This document shows, piece after piece, positions 9,623 to 20,529 of a stretch of DNA of 64,000 nt. Every line of letters begins with the position of its first letter. Position 1 is the stretch's first letter. A program made the translations under genes and the position numbers. Source of the DNA: Hyphomicrobiales bacterium (GTDB taxonomy: Bacteria > Pseudomonadota > Alphaproteobacteria > Rhizobiales > Rhizobiaceae). The notes beneath the pieces were generated by a model. It did no database searches. It was not told where the DNA came from and saw only the letters and a list, made by a program, of their open reading frames with translations. The stretch lies in NCBI GenBank assembly GCA_900469445.1, contig UBXM01000007.1, positions 1-64,000 on the forward strand, read 5' to 3'.

Positions 9623-10222
9623 GTGACCAGCAGCAATTCCCGCATATCCGAATTTCCGATCGACGCCTATTTCCTCGACCGCTGGTCGCCGCGCGCATTC
9701 ACAGACGAGACGATGGATCGCGACACGATGCTGACCATTCTCGATGCCGCGCATTGGGCGCCGTCTTCCGGCAACAACCAGCCCTGGCGGTTCATCTATG
9801 GCCTGCGCGGTACGCCCGCTTTCGAGACGATTCTTGATCTTCTCGTTCCCGGCAACCAGCGCTGGGCCAAGAATGCGGCAGCCTTGATCATCGTCGTTTC
9901 CAAGAGTTACCGGGTGTCTTCCGACGGAGAACGGAAGTTGGCATATACCCATTCATACGATACGGGCGCCGCGTGGTTCTCCGTGATCTGCCAGGCGATG
10001 AAGCTCGGTTACCATTCACATGGGATGGAGGGTTTCGACAAGGAAAAGGCGTTCGAAGTGCTTGAACTTCCCGAAGGTTTCCGGGTGGAAGCAGCTGCCG
10101 CAATCGGCCGGATGGCAGCGAAGGAAACGCTGCCGGAGGATCTGCGGGAGCGGGAGGTTCCAAGCGGCCGCAAGCCGGTTTCGGAGATTGCCTTCGAAGG
10201 GAAATTCAGTGGCGATCCCTGA
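9623..10222 (+). CDS. Nitroreductase family protein
   Basis: FMN-dependent NAD(P)H oxidoreductase of the nitroreductase fold, 199 residues from the GTG start (VTSSNSRISEF). FMN-binding features are visible: DRWSPRAF near residue 20, then APSSGNNQPWRF near 50, and the C-terminal block GFRVEAAAAIGR. The natural substrate is unknown; relatives reduce nitroaromatics, quinones or flavins. It is divergent from phaZ and ends at a strong bidirectional terminator before gyrB, so it is probably transcribed alone. A small hairpin (ATGCCC/GGGCAT, 9483-9498) lies in the shared upstream region. Confidence 0.88.
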   Translation: MTSSNSRISEFPIDAYFLDRWSPRAFTDETMDRDTMLTILDAAHWAPSSGNNQPWRFIYGLRGTPAFETILDLLVPGNQRWAKNAAALIIVVSKSYRVSSDGERKLAYTHSYDTGAAWFSVICQAMKLGYHSHGMEGFDKEKAFEVLELPEGFRVEAAAAIGRMAAKETLPEDLREREVPSGRKPVSEIAFEGKFSGDP

Positions 10223-10272
10223 GAAATTGAACCACCGGGAAGTGGTTTAACGTCAATCCCTAGCCGGATGTG

Positions 10273-10299
10273 AAAACGGGGCCGAAAAGGCCCCGTTTT
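10273..10299. terminator. Bidirectional terminator between nitroreductase and gyrB
   Basis: A perfect 11-bp stem (AAAACGGGGCC / GGCCCCGTTTT) with loop GAAAA. T tracts occur on both strands, so it can serve the nitroreductase gene (+) and gyrB (-), which converge here. Confidence 0.9.
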
Positions 10300-10322
10300 A
10301 AATTCAAGATGACGGCCTGACC

Positions 10323-12758
<2,436 letters not shown>

Positions 12759-12819
12759 TCAGCTTCTTCCAGGTTGGTTCTTCTCGGTGACGCGCGAATC
12801 ACCGCTTTTTCCGTTTTCA

Positions 12820-12848
12820 ATATAGGAAATCGCGGGCGGCTTCTAAAG
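12820..12848 (-). promoter_or_regulatory. Possible gyrB promoter
   Basis: On the minus strand CTTTAG (12848-12843) and CTATAT (12825-12820) are separated by 17 bp, a fair fit to the alphaproteobacterial housekeeping pattern CTTGAC-N17-CTATAT, about 60 bp before the gyrB ATG. Only by-eye matching supports this. Confidence 0.35.
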
Positions 12849-12900
12849 GTTGAGCACACCATTATGGCAGGAAAGCCGTGGTTCTTCCCGAGAAAAATGG

Positions 12901-13257
12901 CTATTGAGGGCTCTTCAGGAGCCTGTTGATCTCTTCTACCATCTCCGGCGTCAAAATCCTAATCCGTTTCGACAGCTGGTTGGCGAGAAGCGTATATTCG
13001 GGCGGCAGGCCCGACGTGTCGATCACCACCCTCGGATCGGACGTATCGGCCAGCCGGAAAAGATCATCCGCCTCATCCCAGATGATGTTGAAATAGCCGG
13101 CAATCCTTTGCAAAAGCTCAAAGGTCGGCCGGCCGCGATGGCCGTGTTCCAGGGCGGAAAGATAGGCCGGCGTGACGCCGATCGCCTGCGCCAGGGCACG
13201 CTGGGTGACGCCCTTGCGCTGACGCAGTTCACGCATGGCCTCGCCAAACGGGGTCAC
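12901..13257 (-). CDS. XRE-family helix-turn-helix regulator
   Basis: A 118-residue DNA-binding protein. The N-terminal half is a lambda-repressor-like HTH (MRELRQRKGVTQRALAQAIG then TPAYLSALEHG), followed by a C-terminal part with DTSGLPPEYTLLANQLSKRI. The start chosen is GTG at 13257, which overlaps the stop of the Smr gene by four bases (GTGA), implying translational coupling; the 24 codons upstream merely read through the end of that gene in another frame. Its target is unknown. It is the last gene of the tim44-like/mltA/smr operon and lies 142 bp from gyrB. The regulation of gyrB or its own operon is a guess only. Confidence 0.85.
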   Translation of the reverse strand: MTPFGEAMRELRQRKGVTQRALAQAIGVTPAYLSALEHGHRGRPTFELLQRIAGYFNIIWDEADDLFRLADTSDPRVVIDTSGLPPEYTLLANQLSKRIRILTPEMVEEINRLLKSPQ

Positions 13258-13817
13258 CGTTCCACCCTCTCGCTGCGCGCCAGCCGGACATAAAGCGCGC
13301 CTTCGCCGCCATGATGGCGGGCGGCCCATTCATAAGAGGAGATCAGGAAGCGGAACTCGGCCTTGGAGAACCAGAGCGGGACCGCGCGCCGAAGAGCGCC
13401 TTCACTGCCCATGGAACTGCCCTTGCCGGTAATCACGAGGACGTGGCGCAGGCCTCGCTCGTGAGCGCGGTAAATGAAATCGAGCAGCAGGTCATGGGCT
13501 TCACCCTGAAACATGCCGTGAAGATCGAGGCGGGCTTCGATCGCCAGCCTGCCCTTGGCGAGCTTCTTTTTCGTCGGCTTTTCCAACGGATAGTGGTAAC
13601 CGGCCGGCTTTTTCGGTGTATTTATCGGCTCGGCCGATTTTTCCGGAACTTCTCTGGGCAGTGATGGCGCCGATCTTTCGGCTTCTGTTGCGCGGGCGAG
13701 CTCTTCCGCCTCGAAGGCGAGAATATCGTTTCGGCGCTCCGCAAAGGCGCGGGTAGACTTGGCTACCCTGCCCCAAAGAATCCGTTCCTCGGAATTGAGT
13801 TTACGTCCGCCGCTCAT
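13254..13817 (-). CDS. Smr/MutS2-type domain protein
   Basis: A 187-residue protein with a C-terminal Smr domain: ARLDLHGMFQGEAHDLL, then RHVLVITGKGS, and SYEWAARHHGGEGALYV. The LDLHG and GKG motifs are the standard Smr signature. Smr domains are nucleases or nucleic-acid binders in MutS2 and in some stand-alone proteins; whether this one cuts DNA or RNA cannot be told. The N-terminal third is charged and Pro-rich without a domain. It overlaps mltA upstream by ATGA and the HTH gene downstream by GTGA, so the genes are coupled. Confidence 0.88.
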   Translation of the reverse strand: MSGGRKLNSEERILWGRVAKSTRAFAERRNDILAFEAEELARATEAERSAPSLPREVPEKSAEPINTPKKPAGYHYPLEKPTKKKLAKGRLAIEARLDLHGMFQGEAHDLLLDFIYRAHERGLRHVLVITGKGSSMGSEGALRRAVPLWFSKAEFRFLISSYEWAARHHGGEGALYVRLARSERVER

Positions 13818-14938
13818 GCTCCAAACCTGCCTGCCGCCACCTTGGGGATCAGGATGTAGAAATCGGCTTCATTCCTGACCGTTCCGGCGCGTTCGCCCGC
13901 TTCATATCCGGAACCGGTAAAAATATCGCCGCGGCTTGGACCGACAATAGCCGATCCGGTGTCCAGCGCCAGCATAAGACGGGCGAAGGGCTGGCCATCA
14001 TCGAGGTGACGTAGCGTGGGAGCGTGGATGAAGAACGGGTAGCCGAATGTGTGGATCATCCGATCGACGGCAAGCGACCGCCCGGCAATCAGCGGCACCT
14101 TGGCCGCAGCTACGGGACCGAGCGCATCATCGGAGACATCGGCATCACGGAAGAAAATATAGGAACGGTTATGCCAGAGGATTTCATCAACCTTAGCCGG
14201 ATTCTCGGCCAGCCATTTTCTGATGCTCTGCATCGAAATCCGTTCGCGATCGATCTCGCCGAGATCGATCAGCAGTTTTCCGATCGGTGAAAATGGATGG
14301 CCGGCCTTTGCCGCATAGGTGATCCTGCGAATGTTGCCATCGGGATAACGAAGCCGGGCCGCTCCCTGGATATGGGCAAAAAAGACGTCGACCTTCGATC
14401 GAGCCCAGGCGATTTCCAGGTTACGGCCTTTGAGAAACCCCTGATCGATCGCCTTGCGATCCGGATATTCGGTCACGCCGGAAGACGTCATTCGGCCGAA
14501 CATGTAGCCGGAGTCCATATCCGCTGGCCGATTGTTCTCGTCCAGGTCGATCAGATCGTCAGGACGGAGATAAAAGGGGTGTGCGAATGTCGCGTCCGGC
14601 TGCGCCGAGACATCAACTTCCGGCTCGTAGAAGGCGGTGACCAGACCCGGCTGCGTATCATCACGTTCGATGCGGAAGGGGCTGCAATTGTCTTCGAAAA
14701 AGACGCGCGCCTCGGCAGCACTCATATCTGCCGATCTGTCATCGGCTGCAGCCAGAAGGGGCAAGAGATCATCGGCGGTGAGGCCGAGAGAGCCCATACG
14801 ATAGGGCTTAACGTTACGGATGTGGGACAGACACCGCGCCATTGTTTCGAACAAGGCGCGGGGATCGTCCTTTTCCCAACCCGGCAGGTCGCCGAAGGAT
14901 ACGGGGGATAGGCGGTATCCTGGCGATGTCAGGCTCAT
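13814..14938 (-). CDS. mltA: Lytic murein transglycosylase A
   Basis: Cleaves the MurNAc-GlcNAc bond of peptidoglycan to 1,6-anhydro products. The MltA domain is followed by the 3D domain: GYMFGRMTSSGVTEYPDR, QGAARLRYPDG and the catalytic-Asp region LALDTGSAIVGPSRGDIF. Length (374) is normal. Oddity: the N terminus (MSLTSPGYRLSPVSFGDLPG) shows no signal peptide or lipobox, although the enzyme must act in the periplasm. The start is fixed by a four-base ATGA overlap with the preceding gene, and the usual start of the mature domain (SFGDLPGW) comes at once. It sits in a fully overlapping four-gene operon. Confidence 0.92.
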   Translation of the reverse strand: MSLTSPGYRLSPVSFGDLPGWEKDDPRALFETMARCLSHIRNVKPYRMGSLGLTADDLLPLLAAADDRSADMSAAEARVFFEDNCSPFRIERDDTQPGLVTAFYEPEVDVSAQPDATFAHPFYLRPDDLIDLDENNRPADMDSGYMFGRMTSSGVTEYPDRKAIDQGFLKGRNLEIAWARSKVDVFFAHIQGAARLRYPDGNIRRITYAAKAGHPFSPIGKLLIDLGEIDRERISMQSIRKWLAENPAKVDEILWHNRSYIFFRDADVSDDALGPVAAAKVPLIAGRSLAVDRMIHTFGYPFFIHAPTLRHLDDGQPFARLMLALDTGSAIVGPSRGDIFTGSGYEAGERAGTVRNEADFYILIPKVAAGRFGA

Positions 14939-15633
14939 TGTTCGGATTCGGTCGCTATCAGTTTCCAGTTCGGATCCTTAGAGCGAACATCCCTTGCAAA
15001 AGTCCAGATATCGGTGACTTCGGCAACGGTTTCCTGATCGCCGTCGATCAGCTTGCCTTCCTTGTCGAAGGTGGCGGAGATCAGCTGGCTGACGATACGA
15101 ACCGTGACCTGGGCTTCCGACTGCTTGAGCGCGGCCTGGGTGAAAGCCGCCTTGTCGATGCCGACAAAGGTGGATTTCACCACCTCACCGCGTGATTCAC
15201 GATCGCGGATGGCAGCGTCGAAACCATCGAAGACTTCCTTGGAAAGAAGGCCCTTCAGGGTCTTCCGGTCGCCATCGGCAAATGCCATGACGATCATCTC
15301 GTAAGCCATCTTGGCGCCGTTCAGGAATTCCTTCGGCTGGAAGGATGCGTCGGCCTTGATCAGCGACTTGAGGGATTCGTTCAGTTCGCTGCCGGGCTGA
15401 GATACCGTATCGACATCGGTCAGGCGCTGATCTTCCTCGCCTGCTTCACGACGCGGCAAGGTCACGACCTTTCCATCATCGGCAGCAGCCGGAGTTTTCA
15501 GCGCGTCCCGCGAGACATAGGTCTCCGGTGGCTTCTCATTTCCTGTCCGTCGACCGAGCACACTGCGCAGTTGCAGAAAAATGAGGACGGCCGCAACAAG
15601 GAAAAAGAGTGTAATGAAGTCGTTGGAGCCCAT
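14935..15633 (-). CDS. Tim44/TimA-like membrane-anchored protein
   Basis: A 232-residue protein with an N-terminal membrane anchor (FITLFFLVAAVLIFLQL, residues 6-22), a charged linker, and a C-terminal Tim44-like domain (about 90-230) ending VTDIWTFARDVRSKDPNWKL. Bacterial Tim44-like proteins of alphaproteobacteria are related to the mitochondrial import adaptor, and a role in membrane protein assembly has been proposed. It is the first gene of the operon with mltA, smr and the HTH regulator; the mltA start overlaps its stop. It is divergent from fxsA across 120 bp. Close to fxsA and secB, it belongs to an export and membrane neighbourhood. Confidence 0.9.
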   Translation of the reverse strand: MGSNDFITLFFLVAAVLIFLQLRSVLGRRTGNEKPPETYVSRDALKTPAAADDGKVVTLPRREAGEEDQRLTDVDTVSQPGSELNESLKSLIKADASFQPKEFLNGAKMAYEMIVMAFADGDRKTLKGLLSKEVFDGFDAAIRDRESRGEVVKSTFVGIDKAAFTQAALKQSEAQVTVRIVSQLISATFDKEGKLIDGDQETVAEVTDIWTFARDVRSKDPNWKLIATESEQ

Positions 15634-15753
15634 AATAACCCGCGATTACCGTTTAAAAGTTGAATTCACATCATCATATAGTCTGCATTAAGTCATCTTC
15701 AAATAGCGAAGGTGTGAGCCCTCGAAACGACCTCGTACAACACATATCGGATC

Positions 15754-16275
15754 ATGCGCCCATTTATTGCTCTTAGCGTACTGCTTGCCTGGCCTTTGGC
15801 CGAAATCGCCGGATTTGTCGTAGTCGGGCGCGCGCTCGGGCTATGGTGGACCCTTGGCCTTGTCATCATGACCGGATTGCTCGGCGCCTTCCTGATGCGG
15901 CAGCAGGGTTTGCACCTTCTGAAAAAACTCTCCCAGGAGAGCCAGCAGGGGCAGGTTCCGGCAAGTTCCGTCATCGACGGGGCGATGATCGTCGTTGCCG
16001 GTATTCTTCTGCTTCTGCCGGGCTTCGTCACCGACATCGTCGGTATCGCCCTTTTCATTCCCTTGGTGAGACGCTTCCTCTGGTCGATGATCGGCAAACG
16101 CGTCGTGGTGGTCGGACCGCGGGGCAAAAGCGGTTTCAGCCGTCCCTCCGGAGGCCCGCGAGAAACGCCGAATACGGCCGGCAAGGTTGTCGATCTCGAT
16201 GAAGAGGATTTTCACCGAAACTCCGACCCAAACCCATCTTCGCCGTGGTCAAAGGGCATAGATCGCGATCCGTGA
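15754..16275 (+). CDS. fxsA: FxsA family inner membrane protein
   Basis: A 173-residue membrane protein with FxsA features: an N-terminal hydrophobic hairpin (ALSVLLAWPLAEIAGFVVVG), GLWWTLGLVIMTGLLGAFL, and a third segment GILLLLPGFVTDIVGIALF. The C-terminal 55 residues are soluble, Pro/Gly- and charge-rich. FxsA was named in E. coli for relieving phage T7 exclusion when overproduced; its normal role is not known. It begins the rightward pair fxsA-secB, with 82 bp between them. Confidence 0.9.
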   Translation: MRPFIALSVLLAWPLAEIAGFVVVGRALGLWWTLGLVIMTGLLGAFLMRQQGLHLLKKLSQESQQGQVPASSVIDGAMIVVAGILLLLPGFVTDIVGIALFIPLVRRFLWSMIGKRVVVVGPRGKSGFSRPSGGPRETPNTAGKVVDLDEEDFHRNSDPNPSSPWSKGIDRDP

Positions 16276-16357
16276 CCATAAGCCGGGGCCGCAACGGGTT
16301 GTAAGCGAAAAGCCTAAATGTTATGCGGCCTCAACACATCAGTCCTGAGGATATCCC

Positions 16358-16834
16358 ATGGCAGACGAAAACACGCAGTCGGCGAGCCCTTCGCTCAACA
16401 TTCTTGCCCAGTACACCAAGGATCTTTCCTTCGAGAACCCGGGTGCGCCGCGGTCGCTTCAGGCACGTGACAACGCCCCGAACATCAATATCGGTGTGAA
16501 CGTCAACGCCAATCCGCTGTCGGAAACCGATTTCGATGTCGTTCTCTCGCTGAACGCTGAAGCCAAGGAAGGCGACAAGGTCGTTTTTGCAGCCGAGCTG
16601 GTTTACGGCGGCGTTTTCCGCATTACCGGTTTCCCGCAGGAACACATGCTGCCGGTTCTGTTCATCGAATGCCCGCGCCTGCTGTTCCCGTTTGCGCGTC
16701 AGATCATCGCAGACGTGACCCGCAACGGCGGTTTCCCGCCGCTGATGATCGACCCTATCGATTTTGCCCAGATGTTCACGCAGCGCATGGCCGAAGAACA
16801 GGCCCGCGCCAAGGTTCAGCCGCTCAACAGCTGA
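16358..16834 (+). CDS. secB: Protein-export chaperone SecB
   Basis: Tetrameric cytosolic chaperone that holds preproteins unfolded and delivers them to SecA. The 158-residue product has the core pattern [20 protein letters not shown] and [30 protein letters not shown] short N-terminal extension ([13 protein letters not shown]) is typical of alphaproteobacteria. It is followed at once by an intrinsic terminator. Next to fxsA and divergent from the tim44-like gene, as usual in rhizobia. Confidence 0.97.
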   Translation: MADENTQSASPSLNILAQYTKDLSFENPGAPRSLQARDNAPNINIGVNVNANPLSETDFDVVLSLNAEAKEGDKVVFAAELVYGGVFRITGFPQEHMLPVLFIECPRLLFPFARQIIADVTRNGGFPPLMIDPIDFAQMFTQRMAEEQARAKVQPLNS

Positions 16835-16849
16835 TCCAATTCAGACAGC

Positions 16850-16878
16850 AAAAAGCCCGGGTAATCCGGGCTTTTTTT
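16850..16878 (+). terminator. Terminator of secB (and dnaQ on the other strand)
   Basis: An 11-bp stem (AAAAAGCCCGG / CCGGGCTTTTT) with loop GTAAT, followed by two more T. It starts 15 bp after the secB stop, between the convergent secB and dnaQ genes. Confidence 0.92.
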
Positions 16879-16932
16879 GTTCTTGCTGCAATTCCAGACG
16901 CAAAACCGGTACCCACTTCTGCGGGAATTGCT

Positions 16933-17637
16933 CTATTCCTGCCGGTATTTCTGCCAGATGGCCTTGGCTTTCATGGATGCGATCATCGACGCATGGGTCT
17001 CGATATCCTGCGCCGTCAACCGGCTTGCCAGCGCGCGCGGACGCACCTGATCGGTGATGATCACGGCCTCTTCCGTCTCGACGACTTCCGCCACCTGGTC
17101 CGAGCCGACCAGCCCGAGAGCCGCCTGCCGGCCGCCATTCATTTCGATATAGACTTCGGCCAGTAGTTCGGAGTCGAGCAATGCGCCGTGCTTGGTACGA
17201 TGCGTATTGTCGATCCCGTAGCGTCGGCAAAGCGCATCGAGTGAGTTGGGACCCATCGGATGCTTGCGGCGCGCCATGGCCAGCGTGTCGACAACCTGAT
17301 CGCCCGGAACCGGCGGAAGGCCTATCCGTTCGAACTCGGCATTGATGAAGCCCATATCGAAGTTCGCATTATGGGCGATCCACCTTGCGCCGTCGAAAAA
17401 CTCGATAATCTTCGGGGCAACTTCTGCAAAGCTCGGCTTATCCTTGAGGAACTCGTCCGTGATGCCGTGGACAGCCAAGGCGTCCGGATGCACTTTGCGA
17501 TCACCCGGATTGATGAAGATGTGGAGCGTCTTTCCACTCGGGAAATTGTTGATCAGCTCGACGCCGCCGATTTCGATGATGCGGTCCTGCTTCGATTCAA
17601 GCCCGGTCGTTTCCGTATCGAAGATGATGTCACGCAT
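16933..17637 (-). CDS. dnaQ: DNA polymerase III epsilon subunit (proofreading exonuclease)
   Basis: 3'-5' proofreading exonuclease of the replicative polymerase. The DEDDh residues are all visible: D7 and E9 in FDTETTGL, HNANFDMGF for the second motif, and HGALLDSELLAEVY for the third. The C terminus should bind the polymerase alpha subunit. The start is MRDIIFD, preceded by GGAGCGAAAAAA; the frame is open 12 codons further but those read through coaE. The ATG lies inside an A7 run at the end of coaE, so the genes overlap by eight bases and are probably coupled. Last gene of the leftward ppsR-maf-aroE-coaE-dnaQ block. Confidence 0.95.
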   Translation of the reverse strand: MRDIIFDTETTGLESKQDRIIEIGGVELINNFPSGKTLHIFINPGDRKVHPDALAVHGITDEFLKDKPSFAEVAPKIIEFFDGARWIAHNANFDMGFINAEFERIGLPPVPGDQVVDTLAMARRKHPMGPNSLDALCRRYGIDNTHRTKHGALLDSELLAEVYIEMNGGRQAALGLVGSDQVAEVVETEEAVIITDQVRPRALASRLTAQDIETHASMIASMKAKAIWQKYRQE

Positions 17638-18235
17638 TTTTTTCGCTCCGTGTACCCGACCGCAAAAGGGCAATGATCTGCTGTACGCGCTGTCTTGCCT
17701 GGGACAGGCCGCCGCCTGTATCGACGAGAAAATCTGCGCCTTCGCGCTTTTTCGAATCAGGCAACTGACGGTCCAGGATCAATCTGAACTTTTCCTCCGT
17801 CATGCCCGGCCTGGCAAGAACGCGCTGCCGCTGTATCTGTGGATCGCAGGTCGCAACCACAATCACATCGACACGCTTTTCTGCGCCGGTTTCGAAAAGC
17901 AAAGGGATATCCAGAAGAACAAGGTCCATTCCCCGCGATTGCTGGGTTTCGAGAAATTGTCTCTCTCTCTCCCTCACCAGCGGATGCACGATCGCTTCCA
18001 GCCGCTTGAAGCCCTCGGGGTCTAACGACAGCTGCCGGGCCAGCTCCGCCCTGTCGACGACACCATCACGGATGGAACCCGGAAAGGATTTACCGACAGG
18101 TTCAACCGCGTCCGTCTTGTAGAGATCGTGCACGACTGCATCGGAATCGTTGATCGGGATACCTTCATCTTTGAACATGCCGGCAGTGGTCGTCTTGCCC
18201 ATGCCGATCGATCCGGTCAGTCCGATAACAATCAT
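17630..18235 (-). CDS. coaE: Dephospho-CoA kinase
   Basis: Last enzyme of coenzyme A synthesis: phosphorylates the 3'-OH of dephospho-CoA with ATP. The P-loop GLTGSIGMGKTT begins at about residue 5, then NDSDAVVHDLY (catalytic Asp region), SIRDGVVDRAELA and LDIPLLFETGAEKRVDVIVV. The 201-residue length is typical. ATG at 18235 overlaps the last base of the aroE stop (TGATG on the minus strand); a GTG one codon earlier is an alternative. The segment VRERERQF is encoded over a (TC)6 tract at 17960-17971. The 3' end overlaps dnaQ. Confidence 0.96.
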   Translation of the reverse strand: MIVIGLTGSIGMGKTTTAGMFKDEGIPINDSDAVVHDLYKTDAVEPVGKSFPGSIRDGVVDRAELARQLSLDPEGFKRLEAIVHPLVRERERQFLETQQSRGMDLVLLDIPLLFETGAEKRVDVIVVATCDPQIQRQRVLARPGMTEEKFRLILDRQLPDSKKREGADFLVDTGGGLSQARQRVQQIIALLRSGTRSEKNA

Positions 18236-19092
18236 CACGCTGCCTGAATATCCTGGATGATGAGTTGCCTTAGCGCAGCGTCAACGACGGGACGATGGCC
18301 GAACCACTTTTCGAAGCCCGGGACAGCCTGATGCAGAAGCATGCCCAATCCGTCGGCAGTCGCATATCCCTGTTCGCCAGCCTGTTTCAGAATAGGGGTT
18401 TCGAGCGGCACGTAAACGATATCCGTAACCAGCGCACCGGCCTTCATGCTGGAAAAATCGATAATGGCAGACTCTTGGCCATCCATGCCAAGCGATGTCG
18501 TGTTCACGAACAATCCCGCACCGGCCATAACCTCCGCAAGCGCAGGCAATCCATGGGCATGGATTTTTTGACCGAAACGGTCGGCGAGTTCCTCTGCGCG
18601 CGAGACGGTGCGATTGACGACGTGGATTTCATTGACGCCGCGATCCCGGACAGCCTGGATGACCGCGCGGCTTGCACCGCCGGCTCCCAGAATGACGGCC
18701 CGATCGACCTTATCCCAACCAGCATGACAGGCATCGAGATTGGCTGCGAAACCATAGCCATCCGTGTTGGTCGCATGAAGCTCACCATCCTGCAGCCAGA
18801 GCGTATTGGCTGCGCCCAGTTCCTGCGCCAGATCATCCGGCCGGTCGCTGAGGCGGAACGCGATCTCCTTATGCGGAATGGTGACATTGCCGCCGCAGAA
18901 GCCCCGGCTGCCATCCTTCAATCCCGCGATGAAGGATGCAAACTCATCTTCGGAAACTGCCACGGCGTCGTAAGTGCCTGCCAGGCCATTTTGCTTCAGC
19001 CAATGCCGATGAATGATCGGCGAGCGAGAGTGTTTGATCGGCCAGCCGGTGACGAATGCCGCAGGCACCGTGTTTTCGCGTTTATCAACCAT
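18235..19092 (-). CDS. aroE: Shikimate dehydrogenase
   Basis: Reduces 3-dehydroshikimate to shikimate with NADPH in the aromatic amino acid pathway. The substrate motif KHSRSPIIH is near residues 20-28, the catalytic Lys lies in [15 protein letters not shown] follows, and the nucleotide-binding [10 protein letters not shown] comes after. The start is [10 protein letters not shown], preceded by GGGAG; the longer open frame only reads through maf. It overlaps the maf 3' end by eight bases and coaE by one. It supplies chorismate precursors also needed by the trp genes at the left end, although the two loci are not one operon. Confidence 0.96.
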   Translation of the reverse strand: MVDKRENTVPAAFVTGWPIKHSRSPIIHRHWLKQNGLAGTYDAVAVSEDEFASFIAGLKDGSRGFCGGNVTIPHKEIAFRLSDRPDDLAQELGAANTLWLQDGELHATNTDGYGFAANLDACHAGWDKVDRAVILGAGGASRAVIQAVRDRGVNEIHVVNRTVSRAEELADRFGQKIHAHGLPALAEVMAGAGLFVNTTSLGMDGQESAIIDFSSMKAGALVTDIVYVPLETPILKQAGEQGYATADGLGMLLHQAVPGFEKWFGHRPVVDAALRQLIIQDIQAA

Positions 19093-19684
19093 CGATCGCT
19101 CCCAGGCGGCGCAGCTCTTCCAGAAGCGGAAGCATGGGCAGGCCCAGAATGGTGAAATAGTCACCCTCGATGGCGGAAAAGAGATGAATGCCCTCTCCCT
19201 CCAGCTGATAACCACCGACACTGGAAAAAGCCTTGTCGCCAATCCTGTCGAGATATCGATCGACGAAACTTTCCGTCAGGTTGCGGACTGTCAGTTCGGC
19301 ATAAGCAACATGCTCCCAGACCAGATTGCCATCTTTCACGATGGCAATGGCGCTGTTCAACCGATGGGTCCTGCCGGACAGCGACATCAGGTTCTCGCGC
19401 GCTTCCGCTCGTGTCTTTGCCTTGTGATAGACGCGATCGCCGAGCGACATCGTCTGGTCGGAGCCGATCACGAGGGCGCCGGGAAAATGGCGCGATATAT
19501 CCTCAGCCTTTGCTCTTGCCAGAATGCCGGCCACGGCTTCAGGACCTGCATGGTCTTCGGACGCCTCGATTTGCCTTTCATCGATATCTGCTGCCCTGGA
19601 CTCGAAGGTCAGACCGGCATTTTCCAACAGCATGCGACGGAAGGGACTTGAAGAGGCAAGGACGAGGGTCACTTCGGGTATCAT
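19085..19684 (-). CDS. maf: Maf-family nucleoside triphosphate pyrophosphatase
   Basis: House-cleaning enzyme that hydrolyses modified NTPs to monophosphates. The N-terminal signature is [19 protein letters not shown], the acidic motif is [10 protein letters not shown], and the domain ends [12 protein letters not shown]. The SDQ variant suggests the YceF (m7GTP) subgroup rather than YhdE, but this is tentative. The start chosen is [11 protein letters not shown], where the family begins; a GGAG abuts the ATG with no spacing. It overlaps aroE by eight bases. ppsR ends 23 bp upstream. Confidence 0.9.
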   Translation of the reverse strand: MIPEVTLVLASSSPFRRMLLENAGLTFESRAADIDERQIEASEDHAGPEAVAGILARAKAEDISRHFPGALVIGSDQTMSLGDRVYHKAKTRAEARENLMSLSGRTHRLNSAIAIVKDGNLVWEHVAYAELTVRNLTESFVDRYLDRIGDKAFSSVGGYQLEGEGIHLFSAIEGDYFTILGLPMLPLLEELRRLGAIDG

Positions 19685-19707
19685 CTCCAACGAAAAACAG
19701 TTCGGAA

Positions 19708-20529
19708 TTATCTGAGCCTCGGGCGCAGAGCAAGAATTGCCGCAGCAGTCTCCTCGATCGAACGCCGGGAAACATCGATGATCGGCCAGTTGTTGCGCGC
19801 GCAAAGCGCCCGGGCATATTTGAGCTCTTCGTTGATGCTGGCGCGATCCGTATAGGTATTTCGATCGAGACCCTGCGAACTGCCGAGTTCGCGATTTTCC
19901 CGCACCTGGGAGATACGGTCGGTGGTTGCGATCAGGCCGACAATCAATGGCCGCTTGGCGTTATAAAGAGCGCTCGGGAGTTCGGCTCCCGGCACGATCG
20001 GAATATTGGCCGTCTTGATGCCCCTGTTTGCCAGGTAGATGCTGGTCGGCGTCTTGGAGGTGCGGCTGATGCCGATCAGAACGACATCCGCCTCATCATA
20101 GGTTTCCGGCATCTGGCCATCGTCATGATCCATCGCGAAATTCAGCGCTTCGATCCTGGCGAAATAGTCTTCGTTCAGGGCATGTTGTGCACCGACACGG
20201 CGGCGCGAGGGTGCGCCCAGATAGGTCTGGAAGACTGCAAGAACAGGCTCCAGCACATTGACGCTGGGCACACCCATTTCACGGCATCGAAGATCGATCA
20301 GAGACGCGAGATCCTGGTCGACGATCGTATAAAGAACGATGCCGGGTTCCGCATCCACCGCATCCAGAACAGCTGCGAGCTGCTTCCTGTTTCTGATCAG
20401 CGGGTAGACATGTTCAAGCGCATAGCTGTTCTGGAACTGGGCCGCTGCGGCCCGGCCGGCAGAGATCAATGTCTCGCCGGTGGAGTCAGAAACGAGATGC
20501 AAGTGGAAGAAGTTTTTCCGGTTCTCCAC
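19708..20529 (-). CDS. ppsR: Pyruvate, phosphate dikinase / PEP synthase regulatory protein (kinase-pyrophosphorylase)
   Basis: DUF299-type bifunctional enzyme that inactivates pyruvate phosphate dikinase (or PEP synthase) by ADP-dependent phosphorylation and reactivates it by Pi-dependent dephosphorylation. The 273-residue protein starts with [11 protein letters not shown], and its nucleotide loop GISRTSKT is at residues 153-160. The start codon is GTG. It is the first leftward gene beside the probable origin, in the same place as in other Rhizobiaceae. The ppsR start overlaps a degenerate DnaA box (20522-20530). Whether the target is PpdK or PpsA cannot be read from the sequence. Confidence 0.93.
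   Translation of the reverse strand: MENRKNFFHLHLVSDSTGETLISAGRAAAAQFQNSYALEHVYPLIRNRKQLAAVLDAVDAEPGIVLYTIVDQDLASLIDLRCREMGVPSVNVLEPVLAVFQTYLGAPSRRRVGAQHALNEDYFARIEALNFAMDHDDGQMPETYDEADVVLIGISRTSKTPTSIYLANRGIKTANIPIVPGAELPSALYNAKRPLIVGLIATTDRISQVRENRELGSSQGLDRNTYTDRASINEELKYARALCARNNWPIIDVSRRSIEETAAAILALRPRLR

Noticed and set aside
8199..9626. A 475-codon plus-strand frame opposite phaZ
   Set aside because: Antisense to a recognised gene with catalytic motifs; no motif, ribosome site or composition of its own.
17960..17971. (TC)6 tract in coaE as a phase-variable switch
   Set aside because: Six units are short for slippage, and the tract encodes a normal Arg-Glu segment of an essential enzyme.
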